A DNA stretch of 64,000 bases from assembly GCA_000181795.3 (NCBI GenBank), contig CM012953.1, forward strand, positions 13,333,520-13,397,519. The letters run 5' to 3'. The notes beneath the pieces were generated by a model. It searched no databases. It was not told where the DNA came from and saw nothing but the letters and a program-made list of their open reading frames with translations. Shown piece by piece: positions 1 through 12,400 of the stretch. This stretch comes from Trichinella spiralis (Eukaryota > Nematoda > Enoplea > Trichinellida > Trichinellidae). Both the position numbers and the translations under genes were made by a program. How positions within the stretch are numbered: the stretch's first letter is position 1; every line of letters starts with the position of its first letter.

Positions 1-232
1 AAAAAATTAAGCAACTTTAAATTTCCATAAAGGTTTTCTCCGAAAATGACTTTACACAATAGACAAGAAGCGTTTGCATGCAATGTACAAAAAACAGACA
101 TGGTGAACAAATGTGTTTTGTTTATTTTTTTGTTTGTTTATGGATTGCAAGAAATGGTTATAGTAGTATAGAAGAGAATATATTTTTACGTTAAAAAAAT
201 TTATATATATTAATTTTATGATTATGTTTAAG

Positions 233-2524
233 AATGTTCATCGAGTTGCTGCACAGCTGAATCTTGTACCAACTTTGGCACTTTTATTGGACATTCCCGT
301 TCCATTTTCAAATTTGGGTGCCTTAATACCAGAACTATTCCCTCACAGAGAGGATCGTACACAAGCTGCCAGGGTAAACGTTTACCAAGTGAGTGATGAA
401 AAAAAAAGAATTTAAGCCCATTTTTATTTGTTTAAACTTCTTTTTCTAGGTGATTCGTTATACTGAAACTTATTTGAGAAATTTCCATGATTCCGTATTG
501 ACTGAACGCTTTTCATCGTTGCTGAAAATATTCAACAATCTCGAAGCGGACGAGCTGACCGTGGAAAAGAGTTTGGATATTGTTCACAAAGTGAACAGCA
601 TTTTCTTGGACTCTTGGGCGAAATTTCACTTGGGCTGGATGACCCTTGGAATAGTGACCATATTGGAAACGATCGTCTCCTCTTTGGTCATGGTTCGTTT
701 CCCTGACCGGGCCGAAAGTGGTCGGCTGCTCTTTTTGAAATCTCTTCACTTCGCTTTGTTTTTCTGGGCAGTTTTAGCTCGCAACGAAAGCATCCCACCC
801 GTAATTGGCATCACCCTGAGCATCGAATTGACCATGCATTTGCACTGCTTGGTCGGCAAATTGTTCACCGCCGTTGACAATATTCGGACGATGGATTGGA
901 TTTCGTTGTTTTTCATGTTCTTGCACGCGATCAGCGTCTTTTCCAACAGTTATATAGTCAACGAAGATGCCGTTGTCCGATATATCGTTCAAGCATTTTT
1001 TATCATGTTTTTCATCTCCACTGTGAGAAAATATCTCGCAAAACAATGCGGCTTGCATCGTTTCCATTGCAAAGCAAGAAAACTGACCCTGTTTGAATGG
1101 TCGAAGAAAAATGATTATTTAAATTTGACAGCTTTTGTCACAGCCGGCATGATGATCATCAGATGCGGTGTTTGGTACAGACGATGTCGTGAAGAATTGG
1201 TCAAATGTACAATGTCGTTGTTTTTGCTACCGTTCGGCAGTCTGCTCGACCGCAACGACAAAATCATCCGCATGCTGGTGTCTTGCGTCAGCGTTTGGAT
1301 CATCTACATTATTCCGAAACGTTATTTGCAAGACAATGGTCATTTGGATGGTGACAGTCGACTGCTGGTGTTGGTATGCAAATTTTGCTCTAAGCTCATC
1401 TCGTGGTCGTTGATGGCTAGCTGGGCTTATTCTTGGCTAGCCGAGGAAGTGCCGAAGATTATGGAAAATGGTTTGCCGTTGTTTTTCCCTCGATGCTGCT
1501 ATGCTGGCTTTGTTCTGTTTTTCATGTTTTACTTATATGACCCGTTGTTCACTTATACGAATGTCGTGGACCGTGGAGCCAAGCTTGTGTCGGTGAATGT
1601 CCACTTCCCGATCCACTCTTTGCACGCTTACGCGAAAGAGAATTGGAAAACGTTCTTGACCAACGGTCCAACGAACCAAGGGAAGTTGGTCTTCGTTCAC
1701 GGCTTCAAAACTGCTCTCAGCGGAAGTTTGGTTGCTTTCATCTGGAATTTTACATTAATTCTCACCCTTTTGCTGGGCGACGGTACCAGCTTTTCAGTGG
1801 TATGTTTGCTGCTCATCTCAGCGATTCTATTGCGTCTCAACAAAGAAGGTGTATATTATTTATTTTTGATTCAATGAGAGCTTGCTAATATTGTATTTTT
1901 AAAAGTAGTTTCAGAACATTCAATACTTCCTATAATTATTTTCATGGTTGAATTGTGTTTTCATTTTTTCTACGCATTTGGCCACCAGCCAACGTTCGCG
2001 GCAATTCCGTGGGATGCGGCATTTGTCGGAGTGCCGGGCAATTTCAAATATCTCTGGCTGCAGACGTTGCTCGTCATGCTCAACATAAGCGCTAGTTTTG
2101 TATTTGTGGTCTTCTTCTTGCCGATGGTTGTCTTCACTCGGGATGAGCATTCCGCCGCCCAGGTAGCAGCAATTGATGCTCAAGGCAGAAACTGTTCAAT
2201 GCGCATATTCACTTGCAACGTACTATTTTTGACAGTTCTCGGAACTAAGGTACAATTTTGATATTGCTTATTATACTTTTTTGTATTTATTGATTTTTGA
2301 TATTCCATTTTTAGTTGTTTTTCTGCGTATTAGCTTGCGCTCTTCATCGACGTCACTTGATGGTGTGGAAAATATTTGCACCGAAATTTATTTTCGAAAG
2401 CGGATTGTTCTTTGTTACTTCTGTTTTCATGTTGATACAATTTATTCTTGTTCTGAGATTACAAAGTCGCTTTTGTTTCTTTTTACAAGCGAACAAGCGT
2501 TATTTTTCACACGATAATGATTAA
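233..2524 (+). CDS. PIGO: PIG-O (GPI ethanolamine phosphate transferase 3), left copy, 3' part
   Basis: Exons 233-388, 450-1848, 1915-2249 and 2315-2524 encode the C-terminal two thirds of PIG-O. This ER membrane enzyme adds ethanolamine phosphate to the third mannose of the GPI precursor, the site later joined to protein. Visible family motifs are [15 protein letters not shown] at the end of the catalytic domain, many hydrophobic helices, [16 protein letters not shown], and [17 protein letters not shown] near the end. Reading straight through 1849-1914 meets TGA at 1875-1877. That stretch has GT and TTTCAG ends, is 66 bp long (a multiple of three) and has five differences from the other copy, so it is read as an intron. 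The catalytic N-terminus lies left of the window. Confidence 0.85.
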
Positions 2525-2597
2525 AACAAAATTATTATTATTAATAGCTAATATTAAATAATAATTGTTAGTGGTGGTGGTAGGTGAATTTTTTCAT

Positions 2598-5500
2598 TCA
2601 TTCGTAAGAAACACTCAGAGTATCTTGTCCAAGTGGGCGTGTTGCAATTGGAATCGACAAAGGCTCACGTTGGTCATACAAAGTAGGGGCTTGTAAAATT
2701 ATATAAAGCGTTCCGACGTTGAAAAATGCAAAAATAACAAGAAACAGCCTGTCGATTACCATTCCAACAAAAACCCAATCGGAAGCAATCTGAAATTATT
2801 ATTTTCTTTTCATTTCATTTCATTTCATTTCATATGAATAGTGTTTGTTCTTTGCTCACCGTGTCATCTTGGTCAATTTCCATGAAGTGTTTTTCAATAA
2901 ATCGTACATCCCTCAGAATACGCAGAACCAATTGGCGGTAGATTCGATGTCGACGGTCAGCTTTGGTTTCATTTTTCCTCGGCAAGCAAGGACTGCCGTT
3001 GAAACACAACGGTCGAAAGGTGGCGCAAAATTGACCGGATATTTTGGCTTTTTCCTTCTGTTGCAACTGCTCGTCTCCACTATAGCCTGGATAATTCATG
3101 CACAAATATCTGAAAGTGTTCGCGATTGGTTATCGAGTGGAAGCAGCATTGAAAAATAATTTGAAAAGTGTCATTTGCAAACTTGGGCAACGTGTGCAGG
3201 AATACACGACGCATCCATTGCGGCATGCCGTGAGTGGAGCCGCGGCGGAAGTGCAAGTTCACCGTTATGACGCTGATGATTATGCTCAAAGTGACCAAGA
3301 CCATCGTGAACAGCAAATATCGACCAAACATTGGAATTACCAAACTCGTCGGCGGGATAATTTCAATTAATACCTGGTAAAAGCAAGCACGAGCAGTAGA
3401 TGGAAAAATTAATTGAATGATGAAATAAAATTACCAAGAAGAAAACAGTCAGTGTGACTAAAATGGAAATTGAAAAGGTTATCTTGTGATCGGAGAGGTA
3501 AAACACCAGCGTTGTGGCGAACGAAATCAGAAAGCATGGAATGATCAAATTGACCGTATAAAATAGTGTCTTTCTTCTCAGACTGAAGTAGAACGTGATG
3601 TCGACGTATTTTTCTTTGCCACAACAGCTGCTGTAAATTTGTTCGTGTCGTTCACTGGTTAAAGATAGTAGATCCCATTCGGCACTTCTGCAAAAAATTA
3701 ACAACATTAAACTATGTCTGACAAAATTTCAAAAAAAACAAATAAATGCATATATATATATATATATATGTATATATTCATTATTTGTGTGTGCATATGT
3801 ATATATATATAGAGAAATACTTGTAAAAGTAAGATAAATCCATGCCTACTTCTAAGACATGGACAGTTTTTTCATCTGTAACTACTTCTTTTACTAATTC
3901 TTCTGGAAGTTGTCGCATATCAACGAACGCACCGAAATAGCTCCAAAGGCCAAATTTCATCAAGCACTTTTGAGAATCATATGGAAACCATGTAACGTCT
4001 ATCTGAATAAAATTACTTTTTTGAAAAAAACTGAATAACCAATATAAAAACTGACTGACAGAGCAAAATGATTTGTAAATTGCTGGAGGTTTCCACACAA
4101 CCGTGCCATCATAATAGACCAGTGCATCGTTGAATATGGTAATTTCTGGATCACCGGCAGCGCTGTAAATTATCAGTTATTAAATTGTACACTTTATAAA
4201 AATCATACTCACTTATTGTATAAAACTATATCTGGAGTCCACAGTAAGTCTGCTGGAATGTGCAATTTTTTTATTCCTCCATACATATCAGGATCCCAGA
4301 CAAGTTTACTATCGGGCCATTCCTCAAAAATTGCATTCATAAAATTAATGACGAAATAAAATCAATTTGCCACTTTGAAAAGCAAAAACTATATTATTGA
4401 ATGTTATTGAATTAAAATTGCATTACCATATCAAGCCATAAATTTGTAGTAAGCATTTGATTTTTTTCATCCTAAAGTGAGAATAAGAACAACATTTTTT
4501 GTAAAATGGTAAATTTTTTGAAAATTTTCAAATCGTTTACCACGTCAATGATGCGAATCAGCGAGGCACCAAATTTGATGGTTAAAATTTCACTCGCATT
4601 TCGTACTGGTCGAGATATTTTATTATAATTATATAATAAATCTTCAAATAGTTGCATCTGATTGTTGGAACTCCAAACGTAACGAACTGCAATAAACATC
4701 AACTGAAGTATAAATATTTTGCTAAAGTATAAAATTGATTTCAAAATCGTACACTTTATGAAGCTCAATTTTCGTTCCTATTATTCTGTTTATTAAAATT
4801 TCCAAATAATCCTCAATAATTTCAATTATATACATAAAGAACATCCGAAATTGTTGTTGTAATTGGATATTTTTTTATCAATTTCCGTTTATTACAAAAA
4901 AAATGTTTAATAATTTGATGAGAAACACAAGCATTTCTAAGCAAACAAATTACCGTGAATGAGAAAATAAAAACTTATAGCAGTGTTATAAATCAAAATC
5001 ACGACTTTCGCTGTCTTGAATGCGATACGAATTAGAATGGCGTGTGGCTATAAATTAAAGGAGGAATTCAATTTCAATTGAAGCCTTTCAAGAGATCATA
5101 AAATCATGCCTACGTGCTAAAAAGTTATCTTAAAACTCATAATGCAAAAACGATACTTAGAATGCTTGAAGCAACACCAAAAAAACATGATTGAAAGCTA
5201 TTTTTCGGTTATTGACATGCACCATTGTTTACTGTTGTGTTATAGACAAAAAAAACAAATTTCTAAAAGTATAATTTGACGTTGGATTTTCGTCTAACAT
5301 GCTACTGAAAGAAAATTATCACATTTGTTGATTGAACTTTATGGACAGTTTCACATCGTTTGAAAAATTTTTAATATTCCCAGCATAAAAAACAAATTTC
5401 AAATAATAATAAAGAAAAATCAGTTTAAAGCAACAATTTGTATTAAAACACACACACAATTGCATTAATAACTTAATAAAATTTGCTTTTGATTATTTTG

Positions 5501-6009
5501 GAATATATTCAGTGCAAATACTGAAAAAAGATTAAATTCATATTATCATTCAACGTTTTTAAATAAAGAAATAAATGGTTATCAAAAAATCATTTCATCG
5601 GTTTACTATCAAATTATTGACTACATGAGTGTTCAGAAGAATTGAATAATGCATTTTGTGCTCTGCTATTCATCAAGCGTGATGGTTTATCAATTTTATT
5701 TATTCATTTTAACATTTGATAAAATGATTATCTTTACCACCTACTCTGTTTGGAAGTTTTTCATGTTTGATTCCAGATGTTGAAAATGTTCAAAAAATTA
5801 TGTAGGATTATCACTCATTTAAAAAATTTCTTCTCGTTATCAAAGAATTCAAGATGCGTGAAACATTATATATATATATGGACGTATATGCCATTTAATA
5901 TAGCAGACAATTTCGTAAATAGATAACTGCAAAAGTTATGACATAGAAAATATGAAAATTTTTAAAAAGCGAACTTACTGATTGAAAAGAGAAGAAGAAC
6001 TCTTTTCAT
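2598..6009 (-). CDS. unc-38: Nicotinic acetylcholine receptor alpha subunit, UNC-38 type (left copy)
   Basis: Ten exons (complement of 2598-2789, 2860-3109, 3183-3373, 3435-3687, 3821-4002, 4060-4162, 4213-4322, 4427-4471, 4541-4686, 5979-6009) sum to 1503 nt, 500 aa; C. elegans UNC-38 is about 510 aa. The extracellular domain has [10 protein letters not shown] and a Cys-loop with 13 residues between cysteines (CSIDV...SQKC). The vicinal pair YSSCCG marks an alpha subunit. M1 is [17 protein letters not shown]2-M3 follow, a cytoplasmic loop comes next, and M4 is near IDRLFLVIF. The M1-M2 linker reads YLSDHKITF, lacking the usual GEK; I recall the same from UNC-38. It should join a levamisole-type pentameric cation channel at the muscle synapse. 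The first exon ([10 protein letters not shown]) is joined across a 1.3-kb intron on phase and signal-like character, and is the weakest part. Confidence 0.85.
4687..5978 (-). other. First intron of unc-38 (left copy)
   Basis: About 1.3 kb of AT-rich sequence between the signal-peptide exon and the first ligand-binding-domain exon. A splice-bounded segment near 4966-5048 (TTTATAG acceptor, GTAATT donor on the minus strand) is nearly unchanged between copies. It has an in-frame stop if joined to exon 1, so it was not included. Nothing else is supported. Confidence 0.5.
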
Positions 6010-6203
6010 TCTAAATTCTTACAAATTCACCAGTGAAAATTCTATTTTTACATGAACAATAGATGCAAAAGATGAACGGTAAAAATAATATGAGATGAAA
6101 TGAAGTTTTGAATCAATTTCAGCAAGAGAGTTGTAAAAATTAATTCCAATAAAGTTAGAAAGCAGAAAGCATCATTTTCAAAACAGATTTGAGAAAATTT
6201 TCT

Positions 6204-7942
6204 TCAATTTGCTCGGCAACGGATTTTTGATAAATTTTCGTCATATGCACTTTGCATATCAACAAATAAAACGCCTGTCGGTAAAGGGGCTATTGATTTT
6301 GGAAGAGAATGAATTGGACGTGTCTTTCCGCCTGCTTGGTCATCTGCTTCATCATTGTTGCGAATGAGGTGATCAATATGCAAACGGATCAACTGATTGG
6401 CTGCTTGGCACGTGTGTGCAAACGTAGACGTTTCTTCTTCTGGCAGCTGTATCAAAATTTCTTCAAATCAACATTCACCACTTTAAAATTTATTCCATTT
6501 CTTATAAATTTTATGAAATTATTTTTTCTGTTTTTAAATGCATGCATACACAAACACACCCAAATTTGTATATGAATTAAATGTAAAATAATTAGACAAA
6601 TTGTAAAATTTTGGAAAACATTCGTAGAAATGTTATTTCTCTTGCTCTTACATACACTGCATATAATAACAAGATTTCTTACAACTACTGACAATATTTT
6701 AGGTTAAAATATTACAAATATGTATGATTTATGAAAACAATTTTGCTTTTAGAAATATGAAATACACAAGATGCGAAAAATTTATAATCATTTTATCATA
6801 AATCAGATCCGAAAAATTGGCATGCCCGTAAAGAGCTGAATGAACTGCATGATCAAAACTCTTTTTATATTAAAATGGAAATTTTTAACTTTTAAAGTAG
6901 TTTCAAGTAAATGGACAAAGCTTGGGTAGTGAAAATCGAATCATCCCAGTTTGCTTATTCAATGTCTACTTAAATAGCTGTATTGTGCATAACAAAGGTT
7001 CTTTCTTTCTTTTTAATAAATATATACCTTGTAATCAAGAATGCAAATGCTCTGTTATTCATTCAAAAAATAAAGTTTAGTTTAAAGTTTCATTATATCA
7101 AAAAATTATCATTCAAACTTGAAACCACGGTAAGCATTTATAGAGGGTTATGAGTAAAAGAACAGTTTAATTATTAAAACAGGTACAAACAAGTTCATTT
7201 AAATCAAGTTAAATAATTGTGCAAATATTTATCAGAATCTGCATGTTTTTTATTATAAATAATAAATTGAAGCAGACTCAATTTGCAAACAGTTCATTCA
7301 TTGATAAATAAATAACGAATTACATTCTTCAATGATCATCTCATACATCAATTTTTCAACATTAATGCTATTAAAGTTAGTTTTTACCAAAAAAAGTGCC
7401 TTTTGTCTTATTACTGACATTACAAGAATCTTAAAAAAATGCCAGTGATAATCAAAATCAACGACGCTTTCAATATTTTGCCTGAATGGCTTTGATTCTA
7501 CCAACGTACCCAGACGTTTGACTTTATGGAAATCCCATAAGTGCATTATGTTAGTCAAATTAAAAATGGCGTAGCAGTGCTTTCAAAGATACAACAGCTG
7601 CTTGCTCACTTCAATCTTTTTCGAGTCAATCAAAAGTGAATTAAAATAACAGCAAATTTTTCTTTTCCACATTTTTCTTCTTTTCGAAAGAGCAGATTTT
7701 TTTTGTTTCGAATTCTTGCCGTAAAAATCAGCTAGCAAAAACACTTTTAAACACTGTTAATGCAAGTAAAATGAACTGTGTTTCATTAGATTTTTTATTC
7801 ATTTTTTATTGAATGATCTTCATCTAAAAATGCAAATAGTGACACATAATTATTAACCACGATAAAGAAGAGAATTTATATTGCATTCAAAAGTTGTAAC
7901 AGACAAATTGTAGTAAGATACCTTATGGTTTTCATTTTCCAT
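6204..7942 (-). CDS. Uncharacterised three-exon gene, 142 aa (left copy)
   Basis: Proposed exons, complement of 7922-7942 (MENENHK), 7415-7579 and 6204-6446, are all joined in phase 0 with GT donors and AG acceptors, total 429 nt, ending in TGA. The protein starts charged. It continues with a basic segment (LWDFHKVKRLGTL), an aromatic stretch (DFDYHWHFFK) and an acidic/polar tail (NNDEADDQAGGKT). No signal peptide or membrane span is visible and I do not recognise the family. Support comes from the second copy (6204-6446 and 7415-7579 give the same protein) while differences start immediately after the predicted donor at 7414. It lies tail-to-tail with unc-38's 5' exon and head-to-head with eL37. 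The start is uncertain: an in-frame extension upstream (ALRQVLWK) is open for several codons. Confidence 0.5.
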
Positions 7943-8749
7943 TTTCCATAGCACTTGTCGCAGTGCTACTTGGAAATGATTTCAGAAAAACTTTTTCCAC
8001 CGTGTCCGCTGTTATGAGAGCGTTTTCAACGGAAAGCTTTTCAACTTTTAATAAATACATGGATGGAAATAAACATTTTATTAAATTGCACTAAAAAACC
8101 GTAGTTCATTGAACTGTGCACAATAAAGATGGGAGATCATAAGAACATCAGCAATTTCATTCCTCTTTCCGTAGTTTTAAAATTTCATGAATTAATATGC
8201 AAAAAATAAATTTTATGAATTACATTTATGTCTATTAAAATTTTTTTCATTCGAACAAATTGGATATTTGTGTAGTAATTCACTCCAGAAATTTTCTATG
8301 CAACACGAGATAGCTCTTCAAAGCAGTAAAATAATGCCTGCACATCTATATTTCTGTAGCAATTGCTAGTCTATTTAGGTATTGAAGTTCTTGATTTGCA
8401 TTCATGGAATAAAACAAATAAAATAAATGAATTCATAGAATAGAATGAAGATACATTACTTATTCATTTTTAGAATAAAGTCAAATTATTAGCTGTTAAA
8501 AAATTAATTAAATTTCGAGTAAAGGGCAAATAATATTTTGCATTTTTATTCAGATTTAAAATAAAAAACTTTAATATGATGAAATTATTAAAAATTTCAA
8601 TTTTTAATTAATAATTCAGTGTATTGTAACGAAATCCATGCATATAGTGATGAAGTGTACTGTAGTTAATACCTGCATTTTAAATGTTTTTGGTTATAAG
8701 TTGTCAGCCGTGTATATTGTTGAAGCTATATTTTTGAAGAAAATTTAAT

Positions 8750-9490
8750 ATGGTAATAAGTGAAATTTATTTTTATTATCTGACGCTGCTAATTTAGACA
8801 AAAGGCACAACTAGCTTTGGCAAGCGTCATACAAAAACGCATACATTATGTCGAAGATGTGGAAAATCATCGTATCATATTCAAAAAAGTCGTTGTGCTT
8901 CATGTGGTTATCCATCAAAGAAGATGAGACGCTGTATGCTGAAAGGCATGAATTTTATCATATGCTGATAACAAACATATTTCAGACAATTGGAGTGAAA
9001 AAGCACTTCGTCGAAGAACCACTGGAACCGGGCGTATGAGATATTTGAAAGTTGTTCGCAAAAAGTTTAAGTATGACTTTTATTATATTATTATGGATAA
9101 CTGAAATTGTGCATGCTTTCTTCTATTATATAAAGAAGTAAACTGTTTAAAGTTTTACGAGCACAACATTTTTATAGAGAAGGATGTTGTTTTTCTAAGA
9201 ATACATTTTAAATTTTAAAGACGAACATTTATATTACTAAATATCTTTACATTTCATTTGTAAAATGTAATTATACTGACATTAAAACATTGTTCGAGAT
9301 GAAACATTTAGGCTAGATAACGAAGGAAATTGATAAAATTGAGTTTATTTTTTATTTTCTTTATGGTATTTTTAAAAAGCACTTATTTATATTGGGCAAT
9401 TTTAGGAATGGGTTTCGTGAAGGCTTTCCGAAGAGCAATCGTAAAGGAAATTCTAATCAATCCAAGAAAACAGCTAGTAGCGAAATTTAA
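8750..9490 (+). CDS. rpl-37: Ribosomal protein eL37 (left copy)
   Basis: Four exons: 8750-8752 (the ATG alone), 8798-8933, 8986-9070 and 9406-9490, together 309 nt, 102 aa. After the start codon the protein begins [18 protein letters not shown] and carries the zinc-ribbon cysteines of eL37 (C-x2-C, then C-x2-C in RCASCGYP). [16 protein letters not shown] and NGFREGFP follow; all are hallmarks of this small 60S subunit protein, which binds rRNA in the cytosolic ribosome. The first intron falls directly after ATG, as in many eukaryotic ribosomal protein genes. The C-terminus is a lysine/serine-rich tail slightly longer than usual. The short exons hide the gene from single-frame ORF scanning; a 63-codon ORF in the wrong frame at 8848-9039 is a shadow of it. 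Confidence 0.93.
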
Positions 9491-12400
9491 TTCGGGGTTG
9501 GATTATCTGTTATGAATATCCAATAAATATGGTCGAAATGTTTGTTGTTTATTATTTTACTTTTCATTTAATCTTTATATAAACAGAAAATGAAGTTGAT
9601 TGTATTTGAAGAGGATGAAGCACAGATGTGGCACAGTTCTGCATTGTAAACTTGAATAATAACACTTCGATGGTAATGACTTGTATTATTGATGAAGATA
9701 TGGAATTTACACTTATCAGCTGAAATTTGAAACATTTGTAAATTGTTTGTAATCAGACGTTTGTTTAGCATCACAAACTAATTAGGTGTCTGTTTTTGTG
9801 CAAATTCTGTGGTATATAATGCAAATTTTGTTGACGTAGGTTTTTGGAAATTAACATTCAACTGATTGTACATGAATAAAATTTAAAGAAGCAAAGAAAG
9901 GGTATATTTTGTTAAGATTATGTTTTCTTATTGGTTTTACAGTTGACTGGAAATGAAAACTTTTTATACTTTTAAAAAGAGTAAAAATTGATTGCATTTG
10001 TTTGTTCAATAGTGGTGTGTTGTTTAAACAAGAATTGGGTGAGACTATTCATTTTTATTATTAAATTCAGCTGAATCGATTAAGGTAAGAATTTGAAACT
10101 TTAAAGAAGAAAAATTAGCCGAATTTGCGAAGAAGACTACTTGGAAATAGATCTTTTACATTCAAAAAATGATGAAATGCTAATGTGTGTGTATGTATGT
10201 ACGTGTGTGCATGCCTGCATGTATGTGTGGAAAGATTTGAAAATTGAATAAAAATTGATTGTATGTAAAATAGAATTTCAATGTGAGAACATTAGATAAT
10301 AATATTGCGACCAATTACAATTTCGACCCTTAGCAATACAGAAACTCGATTAAGGACTTGCTTTTCAATCAGCATTTATAACTGGAAAATGGGGAAGAAT
10401 TAAATGACAAAGAGATGATTAAATGGCCACCTGAATCGGCTTCAGTATCTCAGTTGTGAACGAATCGATTTGTCAATAATGAATAAAGTGAAATGAATTG
10501 ACATCCGTCGGCAGTTGGTTGCCTGAAATAGACAAGATGAGAAGGAGGAGGTGATCCAGGGGATGTTCGACTGGCAACAACGGATATCAAAATCAATTAA
10601 GTTGAAAATGTATCGAGAAATTAGCCTAAATGATCAACGGCGGCTGTTAAAGCCTTTAATCTAAAAGCTCGAAGCTTTGTTTGACCGTTGCAATTTGCAA
10701 TTTGCTGATGAAACAATTAAAATGCCTGTTTATGAATTCGGCTCATTTCTTTTCCTCAAACCGAATGCGACACTTATTCATCAATTGTTCGGGCGCTTGT
10801 TGAAGAAATATGGTCCATTCAGAAAATGCCCAATTTTTACCACACTAATACGTCAAATTAGTCAATTAAAAAAGGGATCCACTTTGGGGCTCTGTTTCTA
10901 CCTTGGGAAAAGGACAAGCCGACTGGCATTGTGATCACTTGTTGTTTATTGATTTATAAAACAACATTCAAATTATTAATTACAAACGCTCTAATAGAGT
11001 TGAGATTCAATTACAGCGTTTGCAAATCACTGCAACTACAAAGAAAAATTAAAATGAAATTTGGGAAAAGGTGGTGGATCAGCTAACTGAAACTGTTAGT
11101 AAATTAGTTTAAATAAGGATTCAACAGCCACGTACACCAGCATACCATATCTCTTCATTTGAATAACAAAGGTATCATTGTTTTTTCAATTATTCACCAT
11201 TATTTAGTACCATATTATTCAATGACTACAATATTTATTATATTTTATAATTTAAGAGAAACATCCGTGAAATAGCTTTATTCGATATGTACGCATAAGC
11301 AGTTTTTCGTTTATAAAAGGTTTGATTTTAAATTATAGAAAATACATAAATTGAATCAATTATTAATTAAGGTTATTTTCATTTTAATTCATGGGCAATG
11401 AAATGTTTTTCTTTTTTCTTAAAAATATACTTTTATGTTTTAAAAAAAGTGCAATTATTCATCTATTATTATGGCGAATTATTGGTAATTTTCAACTTTA
11501 TATCATAAAGCTTTGATGTACATTTTAAAAATTAATTTTAATTTCAAATGCTTAATCAGTTGCTCGAGTTAGTTTATGAGGAAAAATTTTAAAATGAAAA
11601 TAAGCTTTACTGTTCTTTAATCAGCCCTTAATTAGCAACAACTGCAAGCATATGTATAATAATGGGCGTGAATGTTCTTTTGAACATTAATAATAAATAA
11701 AGTACAACAGAGCTTTCAATGGTATTCATTCTTTTTTCGATAATTCGCCTTCTTCATATTCATAATGCTTAAAGTGAAAGAAAAAAGAATTGAAATCGTT
11801 TGAAAATATTCCTTTTTTCTTGTTATCAGAAGATTTTAAATTTTTTTCCTTATTTTTGCGAATATCGTGATTTGATTGTTCATTGTTCAAATTCAGCTAC
11901 TTTAAATTAAGCATCAAAAAAATAATTATTCCTTGTGACTGAAAAAGGTGAACTTGTAGATGTATTCAATCACAACTTTTACAATTTGCAAAATATTATT
12001 AACAATATTTTCAATGTTTGCAATATTAAATCGTATAAAATGGTTTATTTCAAAATTCACTGCCAACGGTGCTGTCGCTTGCTATAGTGAGTGAGAAAAT
12101 TTTCTTCTCACCTAATGCGCAACAGTTTAATAATTTGCAAACTTTGTGATTAATTATTTACTAATATGATGAATATGCATGAAATGATTAATAGACATAT
12201 GAAACAAGCGATCAATTTCTTCCTGTTATTAATACAACTTTGCCACATATTGGGATGGTAAAATTGACCTGAATGGAGGGAGAACAAAAAAAATTTAATA
12301 AAAAGTACTGAAATTTCATTGTAATGTAATTGTAAAAGAAATAATGATAAACAAGCAATATAATTCAGCTTGTTGATTAATTAAATTTGCAACTTATTCA

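Noticed and set aside
450-1877. PIG-O left copy as a nonsense-mutated pseudogene
   Set aside because: The stop falls in a 66-bp GT...TTTCAG stretch that is hypervariable between copies and preserves frame when removed; it is best read as an intron.
4966-5048. Extra unc-38 exon bounded by splice-like sites
   Set aside because: Joining it in phase to the first exon gives an in-frame stop; skipping it gives a correct 500-aa protein.
8848-9039. 63-codon ORF on the plus strand
   Set aside because: It overlaps eL37 exons in the wrong frame and crosses a real intron; it is a shadow of eL37.
10677-10934. 85-codon ORF, unchanged in both copies
   Set aside because: It begins at a non-ATG codon, resembles no family, and shares its low divergence with the non-coding flanks, so conservation is not specific to the frame.
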